A DNA stretch of 64,000 nt from Actinomycetales bacterium (GCA_017308515.1 JAFKEN010000008.1:87495-151494); one strand, 5' to 3'. Positions 35,793 to 44,508 are shown, counted from the stretch's first letter. Notes: generated by a model not told the origin, from the letters alone. A program made the numbers and translations.

Positions 35793-36774
35793 GGGCGGCC
35801 TCCGTGCGACGCAGGCGCTCGACGACCGCGGCGCGCAGCTCGACCGGCGCGACGACGAGCACCTCGGGTCCGAAGCCGGCGAGCTCGTCGGCGAGGATCG
35901 CGAGATCGACATAGTGCAGCCGCAGGCTCAGCCGCTTCGCGCTCTCCCCCGCGAGCTCCGTGCCGCGCCGCTGACGCAGCCGCGTCGCCGCGTCGGAACC
36001 GGGGTCGACCTCGACCTGCGCGACCCCGCGCGCCCAGATCTCCTCGAGCCCCGCGAGCGCCTCGGCCGCGTGGTCGCCCGGCCGGGCCGGCGCGGGCTTG
36101 CCGGTCGTGATCGGGCCGACGACGCGCCGCAGCAGGAAGGTCTTGTGCGCGCCGCCCGCGAGCTCCTCGGCGGAGAGGTGCCAGCGCCCCTGGTACTGCA
36201 CGAGCGCGAGCGGGATCACCTGACGCTCGCGCGCGGCGGACTCCCCCGGCTTGAGGTAGTCGAAGCGCACCGTGAGGCCCCGCGCGATCGCCGTCTGCAG
36301 CGGCTCGAAGGCGGGGTCGCGCAGGCGCACCTGCGGGGCGTAGCCGAGCACCGGCTCGTCGGCGACGACGCCGAGCGAGCGCAGCTTCATCATCGCCCGG
36401 CGCGACTCCCCGGAGAGCGAACCCTCGCGCCACACGCGTGCGGCGAGGGCGAGCAGGGCGGTCTCGTCGGGCGAGAAGCGCACGTCGGTCGGCAGCTCGT
36501 AGGCGCCCCGCGGGATCCGATAGCGCAGCAGCTGGTTGTTGCCCGACTCCCCCGGCGCCTCGACCGTCTCGAGCGGCACGCCGAGTTCGCGGATGTCGTC
36601 CTTGTCGCGCTCGAACTGGCGCTCGAGCGCCGAGTTGTCGCCCCCCGCGGAGTACCGCCCGCGGTACCCCTGCACGGTGGAGAGGATCTCGTTCTTCGTC
36701 AGCCCGGCGTCGGTCGCGAGCAGCGCGAGCACGAGGCTGAACAGCCGCTCCTCGACCGGGACCTTGGCTGCCAC
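35785..36774 (-). CDS. pafB: WYL-domain regulator PafB
   Basis: The 329-residue protein is the partner of PafC. It has an N-terminal winged HTH (ERLFSLVLALLATDAGLTKNEILSTVQGY and LERQFERDKDDIRELGVPLE). The WYL domain follows (LTVRFDYLKPGESAARERQVIPLALVQYQGRWHLSAEEL and FLLRRVVGPI), with a C-terminal WCX region. PafBC heterodimers respond to DNA damage by an activator mechanism established in mycobacteria. It begins 11 nt after the FKBP gene. Confidence 0.93.
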   Translation of the reverse strand: MAAKVPVEERLFSLVLALLATDAGLTKNEILSTVQGYRGRYSAGGDNSALERQFERDKDDIRELGVPLETVEAPGESGNNQLLRYRIPRGAYELPTDVRFSPDETALLALAARVWREGSLSGESRRAMMKLRSLGVVADEPVLGYAPQVRLRDPAFEPLQTAIARGLTVRFDYLKPGESAARERQVIPLALVQYQGRWHLSAEELAGGAHKTFLLRRVVGPITTGKPAPARPGDHAAEALAGLEEIWARGVAQVEVDPGSDAATRLRQRRGTELAGESAKRLSLRLHYVDLAILADELAGFGPEVLVVAPVELRAAVVERLRRTEAAHG

Positions 36775-36785
36775 GGGACCTCGCG

Positions 36786-37763
36786 TCAGTTCGCGCTGCT
36801 CCGCAGCGCGAGCAGGTCGATGACGTAGACGAGCGTGGCGCCGCCCGGGATGCTGCCGTCCTGGCTGCCCTGGTCGCCGTAGCCGTCGGCGGGCGGGATG
36901 ACGGCGAGCACCTGCGAGCCGATCTTCTGACCCTCGACGGCGGTCAGGAACCCGGGGATGACGGTGCCCTCCTCGAGGGTGAAGTCGGCCGCGCGGTGCG
37001 CGTCCCAGGTGGACTGCACGACGCGCGGGTCGCCGGAGTCGGGCCAGATGAAGAGCGAGTACTGCAGGGCGACCGTGTCGCCCTTCTCGACGACCGCGCC
37101 GCCGCCGAGCTTGACGGTCTCGACCCGCGTCTCGGTGGGCTTCGGGGCGTCGGGCAGCATGATGCCGGGCGTGCCGTCGACCGCCGTGGCGACGAAGGGC
37201 ATGCCGTCGAGCGGCAGCTGGTTCAGGCCGTCGGACTTGCCGGGGAACGCGTCGAGCACGTCGAGCACGACGACGATGGTCGCGTCGGCGTCGAGACCGA
37301 GCTGGGTCGCGGCGCTCGCGCCGAAGGCGTCGGTGACGCTCGCGGTCAGCGCGTAGCGGCCGCCGACCTGCGTGCAGGCGAGCGCGCGGAAGATCTGGTT
37401 CTCGTCGTCGCCGGCCGAGGCGCGCGCGGGGGCGCCGTCGCCGTAGCCGAACGCGCCGAAGTCGGTGCCGTCGGCCCCCGAGTACACGGCGTAGGCGAAG
37501 TCGACCTGCTCCCCCGGCCGGATCGGGTCGCCCTCGCCGGCCGTCATCGTCGAGCGCTGGGTGCCGGTCGAGATGAGGGGGGTCGGGAACTCGGCCTTCG
37601 GGTCGGTGCCCGCCTTCGCGGTCGAGGTGACCAGTTCGGAGGCGGACCCCGAGGAGATCTCCCCGCAGCCCCCGACGCCGCCCGCGGTGCAGCCGGCGAG
37701 CGTCGCGGCGGCCACGGCGGCGGTGAGGAGCGCGGCGAGACGGCGCACGGCGTGAGAGCGCAC
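36786..37763 (-). CDS. Lipid-anchored FKBP-type peptidyl-prolyl isomerase
   Basis: The 325-residue product starts with a lipoprotein signal (TLAGC near residue 24). It carries two related segments: a degenerate FKBP-like half (about 55-175) and a C-terminal FKBP domain with VVEKGDTVALQYSLFIW, GTVIPGFLTAVEGQKIGSQVLAVIPPADGYGDQG and GATLVYVIDLL. It should catalyse proline isomerisation outside the membrane. GTG 37763 is chosen because GAAAGG lies 8 nt upstream. An FKBP gene between the proteasome cluster and pafB is common in related actinobacteria. Confidence 0.9.
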   Translation of the reverse strand: MRSHAVRRLAALLTAAVAAATLAGCTAGGVGGCGEISSGSASELVTSTAKAGTDPKAEFPTPLISTGTQRSTMTAGEGDPIRPGEQVDFAYAVYSGADGTDFGAFGYGDGAPARASAGDDENQIFRALACTQVGGRYALTASVTDAFGASAATQLGLDADATIVVVLDVLDAFPGKSDGLNQLPLDGMPFVATAVDGTPGIMLPDAPKPTETRVETVKLGGGAVVEKGDTVALQYSLFIWPDSGDPRVVQSTWDAHRAADFTLEEGTVIPGFLTAVEGQKIGSQVLAVIPPADGYGDQGSQDGSIPGGATLVYVIDLLALRSSAN

Positions 37764-37801
37764 AGCAGGGCCTTTCGAACGGGGGCGGGAGCGGAACAAC
37801 C

Positions 37802-38884
37802 CTACCCTCCGAGTCCGGCGTCGCCGCTCGGCGAGCCCTCGCCCGCGGGAACCTCCGGCGCGGCGCCCGCCCCCGGCTCGGCGCCGGTCTCGCGGGCGAG
37901 CTTCTCGGCGTCGCGGACGACGCGGCGCATCCGCTTGTCGCTCTTGGGGCGCTCGCCGAGCGCGCCGGGCGTCCACAGCTCGACGTCCTCCTCGCCGTAC
38001 TCGGTCTTGCTGCCGCGGCGGGCCGGCTCGGGCGCCTCGACGCCGGGAGCGAGGCGCCGGGTCTGCAGCAGGAATCCGGTGTGGGCGACCATGCGATGGT
38101 CGGGGCGCACCGCGAGCCCGTCGAGGTGCCAGCCGCGCACGAGCGTCTCGCTCGCCTGCGGCTGGGTGAACCCGCCGCGGGCGCGGATCGCCTCCGCCGT
38201 GCGCGACAGCTGCGTCACCGTCGCGACGTAGCAGACCAGCACGCCGCCGGGAGCGAGGGCGTCGGCCACGGCGTCGAGGCACTCCCACGGCGCGAGCATG
38301 TCGAGCACGACCCGGTCGACCGAGCCGGGCCCGAGCTGCGGGTCGGCGTCGAGGGCCGCGGGCAGCGCCTCGCGCAGGTCGCCCGCGTAGAGGCTCCAGT
38401 TCGCGGGCACGCCGCCGTGCCGGGCGGCGACGTTGGCGCGGGCGATGTCGGCGAACTCGTCGCGGCGCTCGATCGAGAGCAGCCGGCCCTCGGGGCCGAC
38501 CCCGCGTAGCAGCCACAGCGTCAGGGCGCCCGAGCCGACGCCCGCCTCGACGACCGTCGCGCCGGGGAACACGTCGGCCAGCTGCAGGATCTGCGCCGCA
38601 TCCTTCGGGTAGACGATCGCGGCGCCGCGCGGCATCGCCATGACGAAGTCGCTGAGCAGCGGGCGCAGGGCGAGCCAGCGGTCGCCGTTGCTCGCCTCGA
38701 CGACCGAGCCGTCGGGGATCCCGATCAGCTGGTCGTGCCGGATCTCGCCCCGGTGGGTGCCGAACCGCCCGCCCGCGGCGAGGGTGATGCTGTGCACCTT
38801 GCCGCGCGGCCCGCTCAGCTGCACCCGGTCGCCGACGCGGAACGGCCCGCGCGCGGCCCCGGAGCCCGGCTCTCCGGCGCTCAT
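37802..38884 (-). CDS. trmI: tRNA (adenine-58-N1)-methyltransferase TrmI
   Basis: The 360-residue SAM-dependent enzyme methylates A58 of tRNA. The N-terminal beta domain contains GPFRVGDRVQLSGPRGKVHSI. SAM-binding motif I is VVEAGVGSGALTLWLLRGVGPEGRLLSIERR, and motif IV is VDRVVLDMLAPWECLD. The extended charged C-terminus (about residues 285-360) is longer than the catalytic core requires. ATG 38884 overlaps the stop of the HAD gene (ATGA). In proteasome-bearing actinobacteria trmI directly precedes arc and dop. Confidence 0.92.
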   Translation of the reverse strand: MSAGEPGSGAARGPFRVGDRVQLSGPRGKVHSITLAAGGRFGTHRGEIRHDQLIGIPDGSVVEASNGDRWLALRPLLSDFVMAMPRGAAIVYPKDAAQILQLADVFPGATVVEAGVGSGALTLWLLRGVGPEGRLLSIERRDEFADIARANVAARHGGVPANWSLYAGDLREALPAALDADPQLGPGSVDRVVLDMLAPWECLDAVADALAPGGVLVCYVATVTQLSRTAEAIRARGGFTQPQASETLVRGWHLDGLAVRPDHRMVAHTGFLLQTRRLAPGVEAPEPARRGSKTEYGEEDVELWTPGALGERPKSDKRMRRVVRDAEKLARETGAEPGAGAAPEVPAGEGSPSGDAGLGG

Positions 38885-39591
38885 CGCGCGGCCCTCTCGG
38901 TCGGTGCGGGTCCGCCCGCGGTGCGGTCCGCGTGCACGGCGGCGAGATCGTCGAGGCTCCGGCCGTCGAGCCCGCCCTCCCACAGCGCGTAGGCGGGGCT
39001 CGGCGGCAGCGGGATGTGCAGCGGCACCGCGATCGTCGCCGCGCCCGAGGCGACGGCCGAGGCGACCCCCGGTTCCGAGTCCTCGATCGCGACGCAGTCC
39101 GCCGGCGCGACGCCCAGCCGCGCGCACGCCGTGAGGTAGGGCTCGGGATGCGGCTTGCCGTTCACGACATCGTCGCCCGCGACGATCGTCGCGAAGGTGC
39201 CCTCGCCGAGGCCGCCCGCGATGTGGCGCGCCATGCGGCCGATCGACATCGTCACGAGCGCGGAGGGGACGCCCGCCTCGCGGGCCTCGAGCAGCAGCTC
39301 GCGCGCGCCGGGGCGCCACGGGATCGCGGCGTCGAGCTGCTGCGCGACCCGATCGGTCATCCGCTCGATGATCTCCCGCCCCTCGAGGCGCACGCCCCGC
39401 GACTGCAGGATCACCGCCGAGCGGTCGAGGCTCGACCCGACGAGCTGCAGGCCGTCCTCCCAGCTCCACACGCCGCCGAACGACTCGACGAGCTCGATCT
39501 CGGCGCGCAGCCAGTACGGCTCGGAGTCGATGAGCGTGCCGTCCATGTCCCACAGCAGGGCGGCGGGGCGACGGTCGGCGGGGGCGGGCAC
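38881..39591 (-). CDS. HAD family hydrolase (beta-phosphoglucomutase-like subgroup)
   Basis: The 236-residue protein has HAD motif I LLWDMDGTLIDSEPYW, the cap domain (residues about 20-95), motif II ALVTMSIGRM, motif III lysine in NGKPHPEPYLTA, and motif IV VAIEDSEPGVASAVASGA. This group dephosphorylates sugar or nucleotide phosphates; the substrate is unknown. It is the first gene of the long minus-strand series and divergent from the PAC2 gene, with 119 nt between starts. Confidence 0.9.
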   Translation of the reverse strand: MPAPADRRPAALLWDMDGTLIDSEPYWLRAEIELVESFGGVWSWEDGLQLVGSSLDRSAVILQSRGVRLEGREIIERMTDRVAQQLDAAIPWRPGARELLLEAREAGVPSALVTMSIGRMARHIAGGLGEGTFATIVAGDDVVNGKPHPEPYLTACARLGVAPADCVAIEDSEPGVASAVASGAATIAVPLHIPLPPSPAYALWEGGLDGRSLDDLAAVHADRTAGGPAPTERAAR

Positions 39592-39710
39592 CCGGAAAGT
39601 CTAGGTGCGGGGCCGCACGCGACGACCCGGCGCGGGCGCCCCGGCGAACGCCCCCGCGGGCGCCTATCCTGGTGCGACGACGCCGGGGGGTCCGGCGGGA
39701 GGAACGGCGC

Positions 39711-40562
39711 GTGACCGACAGCGGATTCGACGAGGGGTCGCTCCTCGTCGTCGCGTTCGAGGGCTGGAACGACGCGGGCGAGGCGGCCAGCGGGGCCGCC
39801 GGCGCTGTGCGCGATCAGCTCGAGCTCGTGCCCCTCACCGAGTTCGACCCCGAGGTCTACGTCGACTACCAGTTCAGCCGTCCGAGCGTGCGTCTCGACG
39901 ACGCCGGCGACCGCGTGCTCGACTGGCCGCGGATCACCCTCTACGGCCCCGCGGACGGCGGCGCCGGCATCCACGTCCTGCTGGGCACCGAGCCGAGCCG
40001 CTCGTGGAAGACCTTCGGCGAGCAGGTCGCCGACGCGCTGCTCGCCGCCGACATCACGGGCATCGTGTTCCTCGGCTCGATGCTCGCCGACGTGCCGCAC
40101 ACCCGGCCGATCGCGGTCGGGGCCTCGAGCGAGAACCGCGCGCTCCGCGAGGAGTTCGACCTCGACCGCAGCTCCTACGAGGGGCCGGTGGGCATCCTCT
40201 CGGTGCTCGCGATGGAGGCGGAGCGGGTCGGCATCCCCGCGATGTCGATCTGGGCGAGCGTGCCGCACTACGTGCACAACGCCCCCTCCCCCAAGGCCCA
40301 GCTCGCGCTCATCGAGCGCCTCGAGGACTTCGTGCCGATCGCGCTCGACCGCGGCAGCCTCGTCGAGGAGGCCGCGGCCTGGGAGAGCGGCATCGACGCC
40401 CTCGCAGGCGACGACGACGACATGGCCGCCTACATCGAGCAGCTCGAGCGGGCCCGCGACACCGTCGACTCGCCGGAGGCGAGCGGTGAGGCGATCGCGC
40501 AGGAGTTCGAGCGCTACCTCCGCCGCCGCGGCGACGGGCCCGAGGAGCGCCCCGGGCGCTGA
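39711..40562 (+). CDS. PAC2 (proteasome assembly chaperone 2-like) family protein
   Basis: The 283-residue product matches the actinobacterial PAC2 family: LLVVAFEGWNDAGEAASGAAGAVRDQL at the N-terminus, VYVDYQFSRPSVRLDD, GAGIHVLLGTEPSRSWKTF, and IPAMSIWASVPHYVHNAPSPKAQLALIERLEDF. Despite the name, a proteasome role in bacteria is unproven, and no proteasome genes are in this window. It starts at GTG 39711, preceded by GGGAGGAAC. Confidence 0.88.
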   Translation: MTDSGFDEGSLLVVAFEGWNDAGEAASGAAGAVRDQLELVPLTEFDPEVYVDYQFSRPSVRLDDAGDRVLDWPRITLYGPADGGAGIHVLLGTEPSRSWKTFGEQVADALLAADITGIVFLGSMLADVPHTRPIAVGASSENRALREEFDLDRSSYEGPVGILSVLAMEAERVGIPAMSIWASVPHYVHNAPSPKAQLALIERLEDFVPIALDRGSLVEEAAAWESGIDALAGDDDDMAAYIEQLERARDTVDSPEASGEAIAQEFERYLRRRGDGPEERPGR

Positions 40563-40770
40563 GCGCCCGCGCCATCGCACGCGCGGGCGGGCGGGCGCTG
40601 ACGCCGCGCGCTCGCTCCCGCCGCGACGAGGCGTGATCGGCGCCGTCGTCGTCGTCACAACTCGGTACGAACTGCTCGGTCGTGCACGGGACGTGCATGA
40701 GTGGTCGACTGGTACCGAGTTCCGCGCACGATGCCCGCGCGCGAGGCGGTGCCGCGCGGTCCCTGCGCTT

Positions 40771-40830
40771 CAGTGCGCGCGCGGCTCAGTGCGCGGCCCG
40801 CTTCAGTGCGCGGGGCGGCTCAGTGCGCGG
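40771..40830. repeat. Four-copy 16-17 bp tandem repeat at a gene end
   Basis: CAGTGCGCG begins at 40771, 40787, 40804 and 40821, with alternating tails ending GGCT or GCTT. The last copy contains the stop codon of the membrane protein gene at 40820-41491, and the other three copies repeat that stop-bearing sequence into the spacer. The rest of 40563-40770 shows no gene. Confidence 0.75.
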
Positions 40831-41491
40831 CGACGTCGAGGATGACGATGAACAGGCCCAGCACGGCCGAGCCGAGCGCGCCGGCGAGCCGCCAGCCGAA
40901 GCTCGCCGCCCGCTCCGCGAAGGCCTGATAGCCGAGCACCATGAGCACGGCGATCGCGACGATCACCGCCCAGTCGGGGCCGTCGCGGAAGCCGGTGATC
41001 GCGCTCACGATGAGCACGATCGCGGAGGGGATGCTCGCCAGCAGCATCCCGTTCGAGGCCCGCAGGGCCCGGCGCAGCGCCGTGCGCAGCGGCACCTCCT
41101 CGCCGTGGCGCACACCGTGCCCGGCGATCGTGCGGGCGTAGACGTGCGCGAGCCAGAAGACGAGCAGCGACGCCGCCGCGATGAGCAGCACCTCGAGCGG
41201 GCTGGAGCCGGTCGGGGGCGCGAGCTCGGCGGGGGTGTCGAGACCCTCGCCGATCGTGACGACGATGCCCGCGAAGTCGTCGTCGGCCTCGTCGGCGACC
41301 CCGATGAGCGCCGCGAACAGGATCACGCCGTAGACCGCGTCGGCCGTCACGATCCGATCGCGGAATCGGCGCACCCCGTCGACCGTGCGGTCGTGCGCCC
41401 TGCCCACCTGATGCACGGCCTCGCTCGCCGAGACGTGAGCGGAGGCGTGATGGCGGCTCTCGGGGTCCTCACCGGGCGGTGTGCGCGTCAC
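40820..41491 (-). CDS. Four-helix membrane protein of unknown function
   Basis: The 223-residue protein has a hydrophilic N-terminus (about 45 residues) and predicted helices near 50-66, 97-117, 148-168, 174-190 and 200-222, so four or five helices in total. A conserved-looking cytoplasmic loop reads GHGVRHGEEVPLRTALRRALRASNG. I do not recognise a family. It lies between PAC2 and uppP and ends in the tandem repeat whose unit includes its stop codon. Confidence 0.7.
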   Translation of the reverse strand: MTRTPPGEDPESRHHASAHVSASEAVHQVGRAHDRTVDGVRRFRDRIVTADAVYGVILFAALIGVADEADDDFAGIVVTIGEGLDTPAELAPPTGSSPLEVLLIAAASLLVFWLAHVYARTIAGHGVRHGEEVPLRTALRRALRASNGMLLASIPSAIVLIVSAITGFRDGPDWAVIVAIAVLMVLGYQAFAERAASFGWRLAGALGSAVLGLFIVILDVAAH

Positions 41492-41521
41492 CCTCTCAGG
41501 ATGCCGCGGATCGGCCCGTCT

Positions 41522-41599
41522 GCCCAGGCCCGATCGCCCAGGCCCGTTCGCCCAGGCCCGTTCACTCAGGCCCGATCACTCAGGCCCGATCACTCAGGG
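41522..41599. repeat. 14-bp tandem repeat at the 3' end of uppP
   Basis: Five complete 14-bp units begin at 41522, 41536, 41550, 41564 and 41578, of the form GCCCAGGCCCGATC or ACTCAGGCCCGATC, and a sixth partial unit starts at 41592. The stop codon of uppP (41596-41594) lies in the partial unit and recurs in the two ACTCAGG units. There are no spacers, so this is not a CRISPR array. Confidence 0.8.
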
Positions 41600-42478
41600 C
41601 TGCAGCACCCCGGTCGACAGCAGCGCGATCAGCAGGCCGCCGAGGGCGATGCGGTAGATCACGAAGGGCAGGAACGATCCGCGCTTGAGGTAGCGCATGA
41701 GGAAGGCGATGATCGCGAGCCCCACCCCGAAGGCGATGACCGTCGCGAGCACGGTCGGCAGCAGGCCGTAGCCCTCGCCGCATCCGTTGATCAGCTTGCC
41801 GGCGGCGTCGTACTCGGGGTCGCAGGTGAAGGCCGTGTAGGTCTCGTAGAGACCCGACCCCAGCACGGCGGGTACGGCGAGCAGGAACGAGAACTCCGCC
41901 GCGGTCGTGCGGGTGTATCCCAGGGCGAGGCCGGCGCTCGTGGTGGCGCCCGAGCGCGAGACGCCGGGGATGAGCGCGAGCATCTGCGCGATCCCGATCA
42001 GGATGCCGTCGCGGTAGGAGATGTCGGCCTCCTCCTTGGTGCGCCGCCCCAGCCGGTCGGCGATGCCCAGCAGGATGCCGAAGACGATGAGCACGATCGC
42101 GACGAGCCACAGCGAGCGGAACACGGTGCGGATGTAGTCCTGCGCGAGGAAGCCGACGATCACGATCGGGATGGTGCCGATGATGACGAGCCACCCCATC
42201 CGCACGTCGGGGTCGCCCTTCTGGATTCCCGCCGAGTGGGCGCCCCCGCGCGCGCCGAAGGAGCGGAACCACTTCGCGATGATCGTGCCGATGCGCCGCC
42301 GGAAGTAGATGAGCACCGCGAGCTCGGTGCCCAACTGCGTGATCGCGGTGAAGGTCGCCCCAGGATCACCCCAGCCGAGCAGGTCGCCCGCGATGCGCAG
42401 ATGCGCGCTCGACGAGATCGGGAGGAACTCGGTCAGCCCTTGGAGCAGGCCGAGGAGCGCCGCCTGGAGGAAATCCAC
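41594..42478 (-). CDS. uppP: Undecaprenyl-diphosphatase
   Basis: This 294-residue integral membrane enzyme recycles the lipid carrier of cell-wall synthesis and can confer bacitracin resistance. Signature segments are LGLLQGLTEFLPISSSAHL and LIPGVSRSGATTSAGLALGYTRTTAAEFSFLLAVP, which hold the catalytic Glu, Ser and Arg residues. About eight helices are predicted. GTG 42478 gives the family N-terminus. Related short repeats flank the gene on both sides. Confidence 0.95.
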   Translation of the reverse strand: MDFLQAALLGLLQGLTEFLPISSSAHLRIAGDLLGWGDPGATFTAITQLGTELAVLIYFRRRIGTIIAKWFRSFGARGGAHSAGIQKGDPDVRMGWLVIIGTIPIVIVGFLAQDYIRTVFRSLWLVAIVLIVFGILLGIADRLGRRTKEEADISYRDGILIGIAQMLALIPGVSRSGATTSAGLALGYTRTTAAEFSFLLAVPAVLGSGLYETYTAFTCDPEYDAAGKLINGCGEGYGLLPTVLATVIAFGVGLAIIAFLMRYLKRGSFLPFVIYRIALGGLLIALLSTGVLQP

Positions 42479-42515
42479 CGGCTGATTCTGGCAGAGGTTC
42501 CCGGGCTCCCCCGAC

Positions 42516-42563
42516 CGCGATCGGTCAGGAACCGGGTCTGTCAGAACGCGATCGGTCAGGAAC
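42516..42563. repeat. 17-bp direct repeat upstream of uppP
   Basis: CGCGATCGGTCAGGAAC occurs at 42516-42532 and again at 42547-42563, with GTCAGAAC between them. The core CGATCGGTCAGG resembles the CGATCACTCAGG unit at the other end of uppP. It lies in the divergent promoter region between uppP and the gene at 42629. Confidence 0.7.
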
Positions 42564-42628
42564 GGAGAAGCCCGCCCGCGTGCCGGGCGCCTACGCTCAC
42601 GGGAGCGGGATCCGAAGGAGCGCAGCAC

Positions 42629-43090
42629 ATGACCGACACCGTCGACTTCACCGAGGTCTCGACCGCGGGGCTCGAGTCCTCGCCGGTCGCCGAGGCTCTC
42701 GCGGGCCTGCGCGCCAACGAGGCGCGGTACTTCACGAACAAGTACGGCGTCGCGTACGCGACCGTGCCCGCCGCCGAGGCCGCGGACACGATCGCGTGGG
42801 TGCACCGCATCCTGAAGCAGGAGCGCGGCATCGAGATCGCATCGCCGCCGCTCGAGGCGATCGACCAGGTCGTCGACGGGATCCGCTGGCCGGGCGTCTT
42901 CTACGAGAGCGGGCTCGCGATCAACGTGCTCTACACGCTCGAGCCGGGCGGCAAGCGGGCTGTCGGGTTCAAGCTCAGCGAGGGCATGGAGGTGCCCGAG
43001 GAGCTGTCGGCGTTCAAGTTCGCGCGGCAGAGGTCGAAGCTCGCGGGCACGATCCGCGGCTCGTTCTTCGTCATCAAGGGCGAGTACTAG
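42629..43090 (+). CDS. Conserved small protein of unknown function
   Basis: The 153-residue protein has no signal or membrane helix. Notable segments are ANEARYFTNKYGVAYATVPAAEAADTIAWVHRILKQERG and FKLSEGMEVPEELSAFKFARQRSKLAGTIRGSFFVIKGEY. The composition is soluble and mixed alpha/beta. The start is supported by GAAGGAG about 8 nt upstream. I do not recognise a family. It is divergent from uppP and convergent with the M20 peptidase gene. Confidence 0.72.
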   Translation: MTDTVDFTEVSTAGLESSPVAEALAGLRANEARYFTNKYGVAYATVPAAEAADTIAWVHRILKQERGIEIASPPLEAIDQVVDGIRWPGVFYESGLAINVLYTLEPGGKRAVGFKLSEGMEVPEELSAFKFARQRSKLAGTIRGSFFVIKGEY

Positions 43091-43095
43091 GCCGC

Positions 43096-43182
43096 GCGTC
43101 GGCGGCGCCGGTCGCGTCAGCAGGACGGCGCATCGGCGGGCCGACGGGCCGCCGCGTCAGCGGCGCCGGCCGCGTCGGCGGG
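43096..43182. repeat. 29-bp direct repeat at the 3' end of the M20 peptidase gene
   Basis: A 29-nt sequence beginning GCGTCGGCGGCGCCGG at 43096-43124 recurs at 43154-43182 with 25 of 29 positions identical. The second copy abuts the stop codon of the convergent peptidase gene (43185-43183). Confidence 0.65.
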
Positions 43183-44508
43183 TCAGCCGTCGCGCAGGAA
43201 GTCGGCGAGCACCGCGCGGCCGAAGGCGAGCGCGTCGAGCGGCACCCGCTCGTCGACGCCGTGGAACATCGCCGGGAAGTCCAGCTCGGGCGTCAGCCGC
43301 AGCGGAGCGAAGCCGTAGCCGCGGATCCCGAGCTTCGCGAGCGCCTTGTTGTCGGTGCCGCCGCTCATCAGGTACGGCAGCACGGGTGCGCCGGGGTCGT
43401 GCCGGCCGAGCGCGGCGACCATCGCGTCGACGATCGGGGCCGCGAACGGCTCCTCCAGCCCGATGTCGGCGTGCACCGTCTGGATCTCGATCTCCGGCCC
43501 GAGGATCGCGGCCAGCTCGGCGAGCACCTCGCTCTCCTGGCCGGGGAAGGGTCGCAGGTCGACGAGCGCCTCGGCGCGATCGGGGATCACGTTGTGCTTG
43601 TAGCCCGCCGTCAGCACGGTCGGGTTGGAGGTGACGCGCAGGGTCGCGCGCAGGAACCCCGCGGCGGATCCGGTGCGCAGCACGAGCTCGTCGGGGTCGC
43701 CTCCGGGTTCCACCTCGAAGAGGGCGGCGAGCTCGTCGAGCAGGGCGCGCGTCGTCGTGGTGAGGCGCACCGGCCAGCGGTGGTCGGCGATCCGCGCGAC
43801 GGCGCGCGCGAGGGTGGCGACGGCGTTGTCGTCGACGTGCCGGCTGCCGTGGGCGGCGGCGCCGGTCGCGATCAGGCGCACCCAGACGAGCGCCTTCTCC
43901 CCCGACTGCAGCAGGTAGGCGCGGCGGTCGCCTCCGGGTGTCGGCAGCGTCACCGAGTAGCCGCCGACCTCGCTGACCGCCTCGGAGGCGTGCGCGAACA
44001 GCTCGGGATGCTCGTCGACCATCGGGTGGCTGCCGTAGACCCCGCCGTTCTCCTCGTCGGAGAAGAACGCCACGACGAGGCGCCGGGCGGGCAGCTCGCC
44101 CGCTCCGAGCAGGTCGCCGAGCGCGGTGAGGATCATGGCGTCCATGTCCTTCATGTCGACCGCGCCCCGGCCCCAGAGCATCCCGTCGCGGATCTCGCCC
44201 GCGAAGGGGTCGACGCTCCAGTTCGCGGGATCCGCCGGCACCACGTCGGTGTGCCCGTGCAGCACCAGCGCGGGCCGGTCGCCGTCGCGGCCCTCGACCT
44301 CGGCGACGACGGTGACCCGGCCGGGGGCGAGCTCGTAGCTGCAGGGCCGGAGCCCCATCCGCTCGAGTTCGGCGCTCACGTAGCCGGCCGCCTCGGCCTC
44401 GCCGCGGGCCTTCCCCTCGCCCCAGTTGGTGGTGTCGAGACGGATCAGGTCGCGCGCGATGCGGGTCGTCGCCTCGAGCGCGCCGGGGCCGGTCTCGGGG
44501 GTCGCCAT
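43183..44508 (-). CDS. M20/M25/M40 family metallopeptidase
   Basis: The 441-residue product resembles ArgE/DapE-type deacylases. Zinc ligands and catalytic residues are seen in LHGHTDVVPAD, GRGAVDMKDMDAMI, FFSDEENGG and SEVGGY. The dimerisation domain includes GSRHVDDNAVATLARAV, and HNVIPDRAEALVDLRPFPG is typical. The substrate could be an N-acyl amino acid or a small peptide. It is distinct from the M20 dipeptidase at 6.9 kb. It starts at ATG 44508 and is divergent from the tRNA gene. Confidence 0.9.
   Translation of the reverse strand: MATPETGPGALEATTRIARDLIRLDTTNWGEGKARGEAEAAGYVSAELERMGLRPCSYELAPGRVTVVAEVEGRDGDRPALVLHGHTDVVPADPANWSVDPFAGEIRDGMLWGRGAVDMKDMDAMILTALGDLLGAGELPARRLVVAFFSDEENGGVYGSHPMVDEHPELFAHASEAVSEVGGYSVTLPTPGGDRRAYLLQSGEKALVWVRLIATGAAAHGSRHVDDNAVATLARAVARIADHRWPVRLTTTTRALLDELAALFEVEPGGDPDELVLRTGSAAGFLRATLRVTSNPTVLTAGYKHNVIPDRAEALVDLRPFPGQESEVLAELAAILGPEIEIQTVHADIGLEEPFAAPIVDAMVAALGRHDPGAPVLPYLMSGGTDNKALAKLGIRGYGFAPLRLTPELDFPAMFHGVDERVPLDALAFGRAVLADFLRDG

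Noticed and set aside
41522..41599. Possible CRISPR array
   Set aside because: The 14-bp units are head-to-tail without spacers, and no cas genes are present.
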